A stretch of 64,000 nt of DNA from Pseudomonas putida (GTDB lineage: Bacteria > Pseudomonadota > Gammaproteobacteria > Pseudomonadales > Pseudomonadaceae), in NCBI GenBank assembly GCA_041071465.1, contig CP163498.1:4234001-4298000 (forward strand). The letters run 5' to 3'. A model generated the notes under the pieces. The model saw nothing but the letters and a program-made list of their open reading frames with translations, was not told where the DNA came from and did not search any database. A program made the translations under genes and the position numbers. Positions 27,385-37,661 of this stretch are shown here, piece by piece. How positions within the stretch are numbered: position 1 is the first letter of the stretch; the number at the start of each line of letters is the position of its first letter.

Positions 27385-27882
27385 ATGATCCGCTCCATGC
27401 TGTACGCCACCGACCTCGGTGTCTACGCCCCTTTCGTGATGCAGCACGCGCTGGCGTTGGCGCGCACGTTCAACGCCGAATTGTATGTGATACACGCGGT
27501 AGAGCCGATGGGCCAGTTCGCCGAATCCCTCCTGCAAAGCTACCTCGATGAGCAGACGCTCGACCAGTTGCATAGCCAAGGCGTGAACACGGTGATGGCG
27601 AATATAGAGCAGCGGGTGCTGGAAAGCTTTCGCGACGAGCTAGGTGAAGAAGCCGATCTGGCGGTGATCAGAGCCGTGCGGGTACGGCAGGGCGACCCGG
27701 CCCAAGTGATTCTCGACCAGGCGCAGCGGCTAAGCGTCGACCTATTGATATTCGGTAGCCACAGCGCCGGTGCCGGGGTGGACGTACCGCTGGGGCGCAC
27801 GGCGGTGCGGCTGCTGCAATTGTCGCCGGTGCCGGTGTACATGGTGCCTTTGGCGCAGCACCTGGGGCGTAGGAAAACATGA
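27385..27882 (+). CDS. Universal stress protein (UspA family)
   Basis: The 165-residue product has the Usp alpha/beta fold: an N-terminal strand with ATDLG, a helix, strand ELYVIHAVEP, and the C-terminal nucleotide-binding motif starting FGSHSAG and running through GRTAVRLLQLSPVPVYMVPL. The motif suggests an ATP-binding UspFG/UspA-like protein. ATG 27385 is preceded by GAGGAGGTCG. It lies 136 bp after the PanE-like gene and 129 bp before cysB; no operon is evident. Its cellular role is unknown. Confidence 0.87.
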   Translation: MIRSMLYATDLGVYAPFVMQHALALARTFNAELYVIHAVEPMGQFAESLLQSYLDEQTLDQLHSQGVNTVMANIEQRVLESFRDELGEEADLAVIRAVRVRQGDPAQVILDQAQRLSVDLLIFGSHSAGAGVDVPLGRTAVRLLQLSPVPVYMVPLAQHLGRRKT

Positions 27883-27914
27883 AGATGGCTGTAGGCCATT
27901 TCCGGCTGGCGCGT

Positions 27915-28986
<1,072 letters not shown>

Positions 28987-28998
28987 TTCAAGAATGCT

Positions 28999-29017
28999 GG
29001 GGCTGCATAGCAGCCCC
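28999..29017. terminator. Short GGGGCTGC/GCAGCCCC hairpin between cysB and cysH
   Basis: An 8-bp perfect stem with an ATA loop lies between the converging cysB and cysH genes. The same hairpin sequence recurs at 31310 and 41536, and in a shorter form at 37507. Confidence 0.55.
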
Positions 29018-29024
29018 GGCTATT

Positions 29025-29759
29025 TCAAGCCTTGCTGATCAGGTTGCCCGCGTGCAACCCGCATTCCTTCTGCGTCGACTCTTCCCACCACCAACGCCCT
29101 TCACGCTCATGCTGGTTTGGCAGCACCGGCCGGGTGCACGGCTCGCAACCAATGCTGATGAAGCCGCGCTCATGCAGGCTGTTGTACGGCAGTTCAAGCA
29201 TGCGGATATAGCCCCACACCTCTTCACTGCTCATCTGCGCCAGCGGGTTGAACTTGTACAGCGTACGTTCAGGGGTGGAGAAGGCACTGTCGATTTCCAG
29301 TGCCGCCACCTGGCTGCGGGTGCCCGGGCTCTGGTCGCGGCGCTGGCCGGTAGCCCAAGCGCTGACGGTGGCCAACTTGCGGCGCAACGGCTCGATCTTG
29401 CGAATGCCGCAGCACTCCCCATGGCCATCCTTGTAGAAGCTGAACAGGCCCTTTTCCTTGACGAACGGGTCGAGCTTGGCCCGATCAGGGCTGAGGATTT
29501 CGATCGGCAGGTTGTACTGCTCGCGTACCTGGTCGATGAACCGGTAGGTCTCCGGGTGCAGGCGACCGGTGTCGAGGCTGAACACCTTGACTTGCTTGTT
29601 CAGCTTCCAGGCCATGTCGACCAGCACCACGTCCTCGGCGCCGCTGAAGGAGATCCACAGGTCATCACCAAAATGCTCGAACGCGAGCTTGAGAATGTCC
29701 TGTGGGGACTTGTTGGCGTAGGTCGCGGCCAGGGCGGCGACGTCGAAGGGTTGGCTCAT
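29025..29759 (-). CDS. cysH: Adenylyl-sulfate reductase, thioredoxin-dependent, 4Fe-4S type
   Basis: This enzyme reduces activated sulfate to sulfite in assimilatory sulfur metabolism. The 244-residue product has the PP-loop-like substrate site ([15 protein letters not shown]) and the two cysteine pairs GECCGIRK and IGCEPCTRP that bind a 4Fe-4S cluster. This marks the APS-reducing form found in Pseudomonas rather than the cluster-free PAPS reductase of enterobacteria. The catalytic Cys is in the C-terminal ECGLH motif. It is convergent with cysB. Confidence 0.95.
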   Translation of the reverse strand: MSQPFDVAALAATYANKSPQDILKLAFEHFGDDLWISFSGAEDVVLVDMAWKLNKQVKVFSLDTGRLHPETYRFIDQVREQYNLPIEILSPDRAKLDPFVKEKGLFSFYKDGHGECCGIRKIEPLRRKLATVSAWATGQRRDQSPGTRSQVAALEIDSAFSTPERTLYKFNPLAQMSSEEVWGYIRMLELPYNSLHERGFISIGCEPCTRPVLPNQHEREGRWWWEESTQKECGLHAGNLISKA

Positions 29760-29838
29760 CAGGCGGTTTCCATCTTGGCTGTGGCGCTGTGCGCTCGTAA
29801 TGAGGTGATGGTAACAAAAAAACGCGGGCTAGACGGAC

Positions 29839-31182
29839 TCACAAGCCCTGCAAGGTTTGCATCAGCACCCGCACTTTGGCGATCGACTCTTCATATTCGG
29901 CCTGCCACTCGGAGTCGGCTACCACCGCGCCGCCGCCCCAGCAACTGACCTGGCCGTCCTTGACCAGCAGGCTGCGAATGGCAATGGAGCTGTCCATCTC
30001 GCCGCGCACATCCACATACAGCATAGAGCCGCAGTACAGCGCACGGCGCGATGGCTCCAGCTCGTCGATGATCTGCATGGCGCGGATTTTCGGTGCACCG
30101 GTGATCGAGCCGCCGGGGAAGCTGTCGCCGATCAGGTCCAGCGCGTCCTTGTCGCTGGCCAGCTGGCCGGTGATGCTGCTGACCAGGTGGTGGACGTTGG
30201 GGTAGCTCTCCAGGCTGAACAGCTCCGGTACCTGCACTGAACCGATTTTGCAGGTGCGCCCCAAATCGTTGCGCAGCAGGTCGACGATCATCAGGTTTTC
30301 CGAGCGGTCCTTGGGGCTGTGCAGCAACTCTTCGGCATTGCGCGTGTCTTCGGTCGGGTCGCTGGCGCGTGGGCGGGTGCCCTTGATGGGTCGGGTTTCC
30401 ACCTGGCCCTGGTTGACGCGAATGAAGCGTTCAGGCGAAAAGCTCAGTAAGGCGCTGCCGTCGGCCAGTTGCTGGTAGCCGGAGAACGGCGTTGGGCAGG
30501 CCTGGCGCAGGGCCTGGTAGGCGCGCCACGGGTCGCCCTGGCAGGGCGCGCGGAAGCGTTGGGTGAGGTTGATCTGGTAGCAGTCACCGGCCTGGATGTA
30601 GCGTTGTACCTGGTCAAAGGCTGCTTTGTACTGCTCGGGCTGCAGGTCGCCGGCCATCGGCGCGAGCAGCTGGAACTCGCCGGCTTCGGCGTTGATTTCG
30701 CCTTGGAACAGGCTGATCAGGCGTTGGCGTTCGTCAGCTGCCAGGTTTGGGTGAAACACCAGTTGGCTGGTGCCGAGCAGATGGTCGCTGACCAATGCCC
30801 AAGCGTACAGGCCCAGTTGGGCGTCTGGCAGGCCGAGGTCGTCCACGGCATGGCTTGGCAGGTGTTCCAGGCGGCGTCCGAAGTCATAGCTCAGGTAGCC
30901 GATCAGGCCGCCGGCGAAGGGCAGTTCTACACCGTCGGGCAAGTCGGCGTAACCCAGTTGAGCCAGGCCGACACGCAGGCGCTGAAGGAAGGCGCGGCCT
31001 TCTTCGTGCGGGTGCGCTCGCAACTGTTGCAGCGGCCAGGCGCTGAGCAGGTCGAAGCGGCCGCGTTCGGCGCCAGGGCGGGCGCTGTCGAGCAGAATTG
31101 CGCCGGGGGCCTGGCGCAGGCGGGCGAAATAGGCGGCAGGGTCGGGCTGGTAGGGCAGGGGGTAAAGCGTACAGGTCGGCAT
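29839..31182 (-). CDS. pabB: Aminodeoxychorismate synthase component I
   Basis: PabB makes 4-amino-4-deoxychorismate from chorismate and ammonia for folate synthesis. The 447-residue product contains the chorismate-binding domain with RPIKGTRPR, ENLMIVDLLRNDLGR and GSITGAPKIRAM. The Lys in PIKGT is the PabB nucleophile; anthranilate synthase has Ala there, so this is PabB and not TrpE. The glutamine amidotransferase partner PabA is not encoded nearby. The start at 31182 gives MPTCTLYPLPY. It is separated by 155 bp from the ATP-grasp operon behind it. Confidence 0.92.
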   Translation of the reverse strand: MPTCTLYPLPYQPDPAAYFARLRQAPGAILLDSARPGAERGRFDLLSAWPLQQLRAHPHEEGRAFLQRLRVGLAQLGYADLPDGVELPFAGGLIGYLSYDFGRRLEHLPSHAVDDLGLPDAQLGLYAWALVSDHLLGTSQLVFHPNLAADERQRLISLFQGEINAEAGEFQLLAPMAGDLQPEQYKAAFDQVQRYIQAGDCYQINLTQRFRAPCQGDPWRAYQALRQACPTPFSGYQQLADGSALLSFSPERFIRVNQGQVETRPIKGTRPRASDPTEDTRNAEELLHSPKDRSENLMIVDLLRNDLGRTCKIGSVQVPELFSLESYPNVHHLVSSITGQLASDKDALDLIGDSFPGGSITGAPKIRAMQIIDELEPSRRALYCGSMLYVDVRGEMDSSIAIRSLLVKDGQVSCWGGGAVVADSEWQAEYEESIAKVRVLMQTLQGL

Positions 31183-31309
31183 CAGTGTGGACGGCGATGT
31201 AAAAGCGAGGAGGGCGATTGTAGACCTGTGTAGGAAAAGCGCCTAGCACTGGGCGCGACATTCAACATTGTGTTTGGCCCATTCGCAGCACAAGGCTGAT
31301 CCTGCATTA

Positions 31310-31328
31310 GGGGCTGCAATGCAGCCCC
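31310..31328. repeat. GGGGCTGC/GCAGCCCC hairpin after the ATP-grasp gene
   Basis: A perfect 8-bp stem with an AAT loop lies 10 bp beyond the stop of the ATP-grasp ligase gene. On the minus strand it could act as a weak terminator for that operon. It is a copy of the hairpin at 28999. Confidence 0.5.
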
Positions 31329-31337
31329 CCCGGTATC

Positions 31338-32317
31338 TCAGCGGTTGGGTACGTGCCCAAACAGCCCTTGCGCGACCCGTACCCGCTGCTCGGCATCCTC
31401 GGTCACGCCGTCCTTGGCCAGCGCTTCGATATGCGCCTCGATGGCATGGGTACGCTGGGTCAAACCGCAGTCGTTGGCAATCTGGATGTTCAGCCCCGGG
31501 CGGGCATTGAGCTCCAGAATCAACGGCCCCTTTTCCTGGTCCAGCACCATGTCCACGCCAATGTAGCCCAAGCCGCACAGCTCGTAACAGCCGGCGGCCA
31601 GCTTCATGAAACCGTCCCAGTTCGGCAGCTGCACGCCGTCCACCGCATTGGTGGTGTCCGGGTGTTTGCTGATGATGTTGTTCAGCCAGGTGCCACGCAG
31701 GGTCACGCCGGTGGCCAGGTCCACACCCACACCAATGGCGCCCTGGTGCAGGTTGGCCTTGCCACCGGACTGGCGGGTTGGCAGGCGCAGCATGGCCATT
31801 ACCGGGTAGCCCATCAGCACGATGATGCGGATATCCGGCACGCCTTCGTAGCTGATGCTCTTGAAGATCTGGTCCGGGTCACCCGGTACTCGATCAGCGC
31901 GCGGTCGCGGTGCCCGCCGAGCGAGTACAGGCCAGTGAGGATGCTGGAAATCTGGTGCTCGATTTCCTCATGGCTGATGATCTTGCCCGACACCGTGCGG
32001 TAGCGGTCTTCGAAGCGGTCGGCGATCACCAGGATGCCGTCACCGCCGGCGCCCTGTGCCGGCTTGATGACGAAATCGTTGCGTCCGCCAATGATCTGGT
32101 CGAGCTTCTCGATCTCTTTTTCGGTCTCGATGATGCCGTACATTTCCGGCACATGGATGCCGGCCGCCAGGGCACGCTCCTTGGTGATGATCTTGTCGTC
32201 GACGATCGGGTACAGATGGCGCTTGTTGTACTTCAACACGTAGTCCGCGTTGCGCCGGTTGATACCCATGATGCCCCGGGCCTCCAGGGCTTTCCACGTC
32301 TTGATCAGGCCAAACAT
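31338..32317 (-). pseudogene. RimK-like ATP-grasp alpha-L-glutamate ligase homologue, one-base frameshift
   Basis: Read across a single missing base this is a protein of about 326 residues with an ATP-grasp fold: DFVIKPAQGAGGDGILVI (nucleotide loop), then LIEYRVTPD, then GYIGVDMVLDQEKGPLILELNARPGLNIQIAN (metal and ATP-binding Glu and Asn). Such enzymes join an amino acid to a carboxylate using ATP. The break is at 31876-31878, where GGG (plus strand) should be GGGG. The start overlaps the stop of the membrane transglutaminase-like gene by one base. The acceptor substrate is unknown. The break is probably a sequencing error, as both halves are well conserved. Confidence 0.85.
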
Positions 32318-33852
32318 CAGGCGTCAGCCTTCTTCAGAAAAGCCTTGAAACGCACGAGCTCGGTCAGGCGGTAGCCGCGATAACGGCCCATCGCCAGCAT
32401 GAAGCCCACCAGGATCAGCAGTACGGCCGGGAAGGTGAATACGAAGTACACCAGTTCCGGCACCATCATCAGCAGGTGTGCCACCGAGGCGGCGAACAGG
32501 GTGCCGATGGCCACTTTCATGGCATGGCCGCCGCCACGCTCTTCCCAGGTGATCGACAGGCGTTCGATGGTCATGGTCAGGATCACCATCGGGAACAGCG
32601 CCACCGACAGCCCGCGCTCCAGGCCCAGTTTATGGCTGAACAGGCTGATGGCGGCGATCAGTACCACGACGAAGGTCAGCACCACCGACAGGCGTGGCAG
32701 CATCTGCAGCTTGAGGTGTTCCAGGTACGAGCGCAGTGACAGGCCCAGGGCGGTGATCACCGTGAACAGCACGATGCCAAAGCCTAGCTGGGTCTCGCGG
32801 AAGGCCAGGGCAATCAGTACCGGTGTGAAGGTACCCAGGGTCTGCAGGCCAATGAGGTTGCGCAACACCAGGATCACCAGCACGCCGATCGGGATCATGA
32901 CCATGATCATGAAGGTTTGCTGGGTTTGCAGCGGCAGGCCGTACAACGAGTACTCGAGGAAGTCGGCGTCGGTGTTCTCGTCGGTCAGCTTGGCCAGGCG
33001 GATGGCGTTCATCTCGCTGTTGTTCATGCTGAAGGTGACGTTGGCCTTCTTGCCGCCATCGACGGTGATCAGGTTGTCGTCACCCGTCCACCACAGCAGG
33101 CGGTCGCTCGGCAGGCCTTGCTCGCCGGTGTCCGGGTTGAAGTACAGCCAGTCGTTGCCGTTGAAGCTGCGCAGCCACAGTTCCGGGGTTTGCGGGGTGT
33201 CGGCGACCAGGCGGATGGTGTGCACCTTTTCCATCGGCACGTGGGCGATCGACAGCAGCAGGTCGATGATCTGGGCCTTCTTCATGGCCGAAGTGTCGCC
33301 GGCCAGCAGCAGCTTGACGTTGTCATCGTTGAGGTTGTTGACCCGCTTGATGGTCTCGCTGACGAAGGTTTCGACGTCGGCCGAGTGCTGGCGGATCGGT
33401 GCCATCAGGGCTTCAGCGGCGATCTTCTCGGGGCCTTCGACGGCCAGGCTGTCACGGAAGGTCGGGCCTTTGACCGTGGTCTTCTCGTTGCTGTAGCGCT
33501 TGGTCAGCACCAGGCGGTAGTAGAGGGTCTGGTTGCCACTGGCGCGGCGGGCCGACCAGGTGACCTTGCGGTTGCCGTCGGCGCGGTTGACGCTGACCCC
33601 GTAGTTGTTGGAGATGAAGCTCTCGTTCAGGCTGACGTAGTCGCGGTTCAGCGGCGGCACGAACATCTGCACCTTGACCGGGTCCTTGGTGCTGGCCACG
33701 AACTCGACCTTGGCGTCGATGTTCCACAGGTCGTCGGTTTCATCCTCGGTCACCGGGATGCCGAGGAAGAAGATCTGATAAGCCGTGACCGCCACGCCCA
33801 ATAGCACCAGTACGGTGATCAGGACTTTCAGATGGAGGGTAAGAGAGCGCAT
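32317..33852 (-). CDS. Inactive transglutaminase-like protein fused to a multi-helix membrane domain
   Basis: The 511-residue product has an N-terminal membrane segment (about 8-28), a periplasmic or external region of about 300 residues that resembles a transglutaminase fold without an obvious Cys-His-Asp triad, and a C-terminal domain with about seven membrane helices (about 310-490). This is the domain set described by Aravind and co-workers in operons with ATP-grasp ligases and retropepsin-like proteases. The region from GNDWLYFNPDTGEQG is typical of the transglutaminase-like fold. It may bind the ligase product or substrate at the membrane. Overlaps the ligase gene and follows the protease gene by 5 bp. 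Confidence 0.85.
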   Translation of the reverse strand: MRSLTLHLKVLITVLVLLGVAVTAYQIFFLGIPVTEDETDDLWNIDAKVEFVASTKDPVKVQMFVPPLNRDYVSLNESFISNNYGVSVNRADGNRKVTWSARRASGNQTLYYRLVLTKRYSNEKTTVKGPTFRDSLAVEGPEKIAAEALMAPIRQHSADVETFVSETIKRVNNLNDDNVKLLLAGDTSAMKKAQIIDLLLSIAHVPMEKVHTIRLVADTPQTPELWLRSFNGNDWLYFNPDTGEQGLPSDRLLWWTGDDNLITVDGGKKANVTFSMNNSEMNAIRLAKLTDENTDADFLEYSLYGLPLQTQQTFMIMVMIPIGVLVILVLRNLIGLQTLGTFTPVLIALAFRETQLGFGIVLFTVITALGLSLRSYLEHLKLQMLPRLSVVLTFVVVLIAAISLFSHKLGLERGLSVALFPMVILTMTIERLSITWEERGGGHAMKVAIGTLFAASVAHLLMMVPELVYFVFTFPAVLLILVGFMLAMGRYRGYRLTELVRFKAFLKKADA

Positions 33853-33857
33853 CGGGA

Positions 33858-34394
33858 TTACTCTGCTTTGGGAGCGTCGGTGGCACAGGCAGGTTTGCCG
33901 GCCGCATATTTAAGGCTTGGGTCAACCAGCGCGTCGAAGTGCTTGAGCGCCTCGGAGCCGATCAGCAGCGGGAACTGGAAGGCGCTGCGGTCGGTGAGGT
34001 TCACTTCGATGGTGCGCATGGCCTGGCCCATGCAGATTTCGAGTTCGATGACCGGGCGGGCCGTGTAGGCCTTGCCCGATTCGGCATCATAGTCGCCAGC
34101 CCGGCGCTTGATCTTGCTTACGCGTGCCAGTGGGCGTTCGATCGGGTGCGAATGGGCCGCATCGATGGCGAGGTAGAAGCGTACCCAGCTTTCGCCGTTG
34201 CGCTTGAACCGCTTGATGTCGCGGGCGCTGAGCGACGCGGTCTTGGCACCGGTGTCGAGCTTGGCGGCCACTTCCAGGTTCAGGTCGCCCAGCTGTGCGT
34301 ATTCGTTGAGACCATACACGGTCTTGCCCGCAGCCTGGCCAAGGGCCGGCAGCAGGGTGAGGCATAGCAGCAATAAAACGGGTGTAAGTCTCAT
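33858..34394 (-). CDS. Retropepsin-like aspartic protease, RimB-type, exported
   Basis: The 178-residue product has a signal peptide (MRLTPVLLLLCLTLLPALGQA) and a single retropepsin-like domain with the catalytic motif KLDTGAKTASLSA and the downstream flap and hydrophobic-Gly strand FPLLIGSEAL. Retropepsins act as dimers. The family was once called ATP-dependent zinc protease. It leads the operon with the transglutaminase-like and ATP-grasp genes, so it probably cleaves the peptide bond or tag that the ligase makes. The substrate is not known. Confidence 0.85.
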   Translation of the reverse strand: MRLTPVLLLLCLTLLPALGQAAGKTVYGLNEYAQLGDLNLEVAAKLDTGAKTASLSARDIKRFKRNGESWVRFYLAIDAAHSHPIERPLARVSKIKRRAGDYDAESGKAYTARPVIELEICMGQAMRTIEVNLTDRSAFQFPLLIGSEALKHFDALVDPSLKYAAGKPACATDAPKAE

Positions 34395-34615
34395 AATCCT
34401 GGCGCGGTGCAGTGCAAGGTTCTAGGCAAGGTTCGGGTCAAGGCGACTGGCAACGGCTGCGCAAGCTTCCTCGTGTATCTGTCAACAAGCATGAATGTAT
34501 GACAGACAGGCTATCCATACCCCATTGGAGGCGCGGCATTCTATCACGCCGACGTCTTGACGCCAGCGGTGCGCGATCTGACAGCATCAAGGCGGTGATA
34601 GTTCGTTCTTAGACG

Positions 34616-34627
34616 ATTGTCGACAAT
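34616..34627. promoter_or_regulatory. Perfect palindromic operator for the GntR regulator
   Basis: ATTGTCGACAAT is a perfect 12-bp palindrome 74 bp before gntR. Its core TTGTCGACAA is typical of FadR-subfamily GntR operators and fits published motifs for propionate regulators in Pseudomonas as I recall them. Confidence 0.7.
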
Positions 34628-34688
34628 ATTCATTTTGTCTTTGACTTGATGGGCTCTGTTGGTTAATTTCTGGCGAAGAGTTTTTCAA

Positions 34689-34700
34689 GGTGTCGACAAT
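34689..34700. promoter_or_regulatory. Second, imperfect GntR operator abutting the gntR start codon
   Basis: GGTGTCGACAAT matches the upstream operator at 10 of 12 positions and ends one base before the ATG at 34701. Binding here would block initiation of the whole prp operon, suggesting self-repression. Confidence 0.6.
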
Positions 34701-35417
34701 ATGCAGGACCTTTCCACCCCTGGCCCAGTGCTGGCAGACGAAACGGAAACACTTTCCGAAAACGTCTTCCGGCGCATCCAGGCGGCCATCGTCAAGGGTG
34801 AAATCGCCCCCGGCAGCAAGATTTCCGAGCCGGAACTGGCGCGCACCTATGGCATCAGCCGTGGGCCGCTGCGCGAGGCTATCCACCGCCTTGAAGGCCA
34901 GCGCCTGCTGGTGCGCGTGCCGCATGTAGGGGCGAGGGTAGTGTCGCTCAACCACGCCGAGCTGATCGAACTGTACGAAATTCGCGAGTCCCTGGAAGGC
35001 ATGGCCTGCCGGCTGGCGGCCGAACGCATGAGCCAGGCCGACATCGACGAGTTGCGCCGGGTGCTCGACACCCACGAGCGCGACGCTGCGTTCCAGGCCG
35101 GCCTGGGTTACTACCAGCAGGAAGGCGACTACGACTTCCACTACCGGATTATTCAGGGTAGCGGTAACCAGACCCTGGTCAAGATGCTCTGCGGCGAGCT
35201 GTACCAGCTGGTGCGCATGTACCGCATCCAGTTCTCCGCCACGCCCAACCGGCCGCGTCAGGCCTTTGCCGAGCACCACCGCATTCTCGATGCCATCGCC
35301 GACCGTGACGGCGAACTGGCCGAGCTCCTGATGCGCCGCCATATCGGTGCATCCAAACGCAATATCGAGCGCCACTATCTGGACGCCCACAACAACAGCC
35401 CACGAGGTGAGAAATGA
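34701..35417 (+). CDS. GntR-family (FadR subfamily) regulator of the prp operon
   Basis: The 238-residue product has an N-terminal winged helix-turn-helix ([37 protein letters not shown]) and a helical FCD effector domain with conserved Asp/His residues for metal or carboxylate binding ([15 protein letters not shown]). It should repress the methylcitrate genes until 2-methylcitrate or a related metabolite binds. The ATG at 34701 is chosen because the operator ends there and the family start follows. Its stop overlaps the prpB start (ATGA), so it is the first gene of the operon. Confidence 0.88.
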   Translation: MQDLSTPGPVLADETETLSENVFRRIQAAIVKGEIAPGSKISEPELARTYGISRGPLREAIHRLEGQRLLVRVPHVGARVVSLNHAELIELYEIRESLEGMACRLAAERMSQADIDELRRVLDTHERDAAFQAGLGYYQQEGDYDFHYRIIQGSGNQTLVKMLCGELYQLVRMYRIQFSATPNRPRQAFAEHHRILDAIADRDGELAELLMRRHIGASKRNIERHYLDAHNNSPRGEK

Positions 35418-36304
35418 CTGTGAAGAGCACCCCCGGTCAGCGTTTCCGCGATGCCGTTGCCGCTGAACATCCGCTGCAGGTGGTTGGCGCCATCAATGCC
35501 AACCATGCCCTGTTGGCCAAGCGTGCCGGCTTCAAGGCCATCTACCTGTCCGGTGGAGGCGTGGCCGCAGGCTCCCTGGGCCTGCCGGACCTGGGCATCA
35601 GTGGCCTGGACGACGTGCTCACCGACGTGCGCCGTATCACCGATGTCTGCGACGTGCCGCTGTTGGTGGATGTCGATACCGGCTTCGGTGCCTCGGCCTT
35701 CAACGTTGCCCGTACCGTGCGCTCGATGAGCAAGTTCGGCGCTGCCGCGATCCATATCGAGGACCAGGTTGGCGCCAAGCGTTGCGGCCATCGCCCGAAC
35801 AAGGAAATTGTCACCCAGCAGGAAATGGTCGACCGCATCAAGGCTGCCGTGGATGCCCGCAGCGATGACAGCTTCGTGATCATGGCGCGTACCGACGCGT
35901 TGGCCGTCGAAGGCCTGAACGCTGCCCTGGACCGTGCCGAGGCCTGCATCGAGGCCGGCGCCGACATGATCTTCCCGGAAGCCATCACCGAACTGCAGAT
36001 GTACAAGACTTTCGCCGATCGGGTGAAGGCACCGATTCTGGCCAACATCACCGAGTTCGGCGCCACGCCGCTGTACACCACCGAAGAACTGGCTTCGGTC
36101 GACGTGTCGCTGGTGCTGTACCCACTGTCGGCGTTCCGCGCCATGAACAAGGCGGCCGAGAACGTGTACACCGCGCTGCGTCGTGACGGCACGCAGAAAA
36201 ACGTGATCGACACCATGCAAACCCGCATGGAGCTCTACGATGCCATCGGCTATCACGCCTTCGAGCAGAGCCTTGATGCGTTGTTTGCCCAGAAGAAGGG
36301 CTGA
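35414..36304 (+). CDS. prpB: Methylisocitrate lyase
   Basis: PrpB splits 2-methylisocitrate into pyruvate and succinate, the last step of the methylcitrate cycle. The 296-residue product is an isocitrate lyase/PEP mutase TIM barrel with the active-site motif KRCGH (Cys at about residue 124), the Mg-binding VDVDTGFG and the C-terminal [10 protein letters not shown]. It is translationally coupled to gntR through an ATGA overlap and lies 60 bp before prpC. Confidence 0.96.
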   Translation: MTVKSTPGQRFRDAVAAEHPLQVVGAINANHALLAKRAGFKAIYLSGGGVAAGSLGLPDLGISGLDDVLTDVRRITDVCDVPLLVDVDTGFGASAFNVARTVRSMSKFGAAAIHIEDQVGAKRCGHRPNKEIVTQQEMVDRIKAAVDARSDDSFVIMARTDALAVEGLNAALDRAEACIEAGADMIFPEAITELQMYKTFADRVKAPILANITEFGATPLYTTEELASVDVSLVLYPLSAFRAMNKAAENVYTALRRDGTQKNVIDTMQTRMELYDAIGYHAFEQSLDALFAQKKG

Positions 36305-36364
36305 GCGACATCTCCCGAATTAGCCAGAAAGCATCCATAACAAATTCAAGAAAGGAGAAACACC

Positions 36365-37492
36365 ATGGCCGAAGCAAAAGTACTCAGTGGCGCAGGCCTG
36401 CGTGGCCAGGTGGCCGGCCAGACTGCACTGTCGACCGTGGGCCAGGCCGGTGCCGGGCTGACCTATCGGGGTTACGATGTACGTGACCTGGCGGCCGGTG
36501 CCGAATTTGAAGAAGTCGCCTACCTGCTGCTGTACGGCGAGCTGCCAACCCAAGCCGAGCTTGCCGACTACAAACGCAAGCTCAAGGGCCTGCGTGACCT
36601 GCCGCAAGCATTGAAGGAAGTGCTGGAGCGCATCCCGCGCGACGCCCACCCGATGGACGTGATGCGCACTGGCTGTTCGGTGCTGGGAACCCTCGAACCC
36701 GAACTGACCTTCGAGGCCCAGCGCGACAAGACCGACCGCCTGCTGGCGCTTTTCCCGGCCGTGATGTGCTACTGGTACCGCTTCACCCACCATGGCGTAC
36801 GCATTGACTGCACCAGCGATGAAGACACTCTCGGTGGCCACTTCCTGCACCTGCTGCACGGCAAGAAGCCAAGCGAGCTGCACGTCAAGGTCATGAACGT
36901 GTCGTTGATTCTCTACGCCGAGCACGAGTTCAATGCCTCGACCTTCACTGCCCGTGTCTGCGCGTCGACCCTGTCCGATCTGTACTCTTGCGTTACTGCT
37001 GCCATTGGCTCGCTGCGCGGCCCGCTGCATGGCGGCGCCAACGAGGCCGCGATGGAGCTGATCGAGCGCTTCCAGAGCCCGCAGGAAGCCACTGCCGAGC
37101 TGCTGCGCATGCTCGAGCGCAAGGACAAGATCATGGGCTTTGGCCATGCCATCTACAAAGAGTCCGACCCGCGCAACGAGGTGATCAAGGGCTGGTCGAA
37201 GCAGTTGGCCGACGAAGTGGGCGACAAGGTGCTGTACCCGGTTTCCGAAGCCATCGACAAGACCATGTGGGAGCAGAAGCGCCTGTTCCCGAACGCCGAC
37301 TTCTACCATGCTTCGGCTTACCACTTCATGGGCATCCCGACCAAGCTGTTCACCCCGATCTTCGTCTGCTCGCGCCTGACCGGCTGGGCGGCGCACGTCT
37401 TCGAGCAGCGCGCCAACAACCGCATCATCCGCCCGAGCGCCGAGTATGTCGGCGTCGAGCAGCGCCAGTTCGTGCCGATCGAGCAGCGCTGA
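36365..37492 (+). CDS. prpC: 2-methylcitrate synthase
   Basis: PrpC condenses propionyl-CoA with oxaloacetate to 2-methylcitrate. The 375-residue product is a citrate-synthase-like enzyme with catalytic residues in HGGANEAAMELI and GFGHAIYKESDPRNEV and the C-terminal FICSRLTGWAAH-type block (here FVCSRLTGWAAH). The short N terminus without a regulatory extension, and its place in the prp operon, mark it as the methylcitrate rather than the main citrate enzyme. The ribosome binding site is AAGGAG at 36351-36356. A REP-like inverted repeat separates it from acnD. Confidence 0.95.
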   Translation: MAEAKVLSGAGLRGQVAGQTALSTVGQAGAGLTYRGYDVRDLAAGAEFEEVAYLLLYGELPTQAELADYKRKLKGLRDLPQALKEVLERIPRDAHPMDVMRTGCSVLGTLEPELTFEAQRDKTDRLLALFPAVMCYWYRFTHHGVRIDCTSDEDTLGGHFLHLLHGKKPSELHVKVMNVSLILYAEHEFNASTFTARVCASTLSDLYSCVTAAIGSLRGPLHGGANEAAMELIERFQSPQEATAELLRMLERKDKIMGFGHAIYKESDPRNEVIKGWSKQLADEVGDKVLYPVSEAIDKTMWEQKRLFPNADFYHASAYHFMGIPTKLFTPIFVCSRLTGWAAHVFEQRANNRIIRPSAEYVGVEQRQFVPIEQR

Positions 37493-37520
37493 GTCAGAGA
37501 TTGCTGGGGCTGCTGCGCAG

Positions 37521-37594
37521 CCCTTTCGCGACACAAGGCCGATCCCGCAGGGACGGCGCAGTACCTGTGGGGGCGGCTTTGTGTCGCGAAAGGG
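37521..37594. repeat. REP-like inverted repeat between prpC and acnD
   Basis: CCCTTTCGCGACACAAGGCC at 37521-37540 pairs with 37575-37594 with one mismatch (20-bp arms). The words TTCGCGACACAAGGCC are typical of dispersed P. putida intergenic repeats. Directly before it lies a short GGGCTGC/GCAGCCC hairpin (37507-37523). Confidence 0.75.
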
Positions 37595-37661
37595 GCGCGT
37601 AGCGCTCCCGAGGCCTGAGCCGCACCTGCCCCCGAATACCGTGACCGAGCCTGATAACGAT

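Larger units (their letters stand above)
34395..34700. other. 306-bp divergent region between the protease operon and gntR
   Basis: The region holds no gene. It must carry the promoters of both divergent units. It contains the two GntR-type operators listed separately (34616 and 34689). The stretch 34500-34560 is not obviously structured. Confidence 0.5.

Noticed and set aside
29839..31182. Anthranilate synthase (TrpE) instead of PabB
   Set aside because: The sequence has PIKGT with the Lys that marks aminodeoxychorismate synthase.
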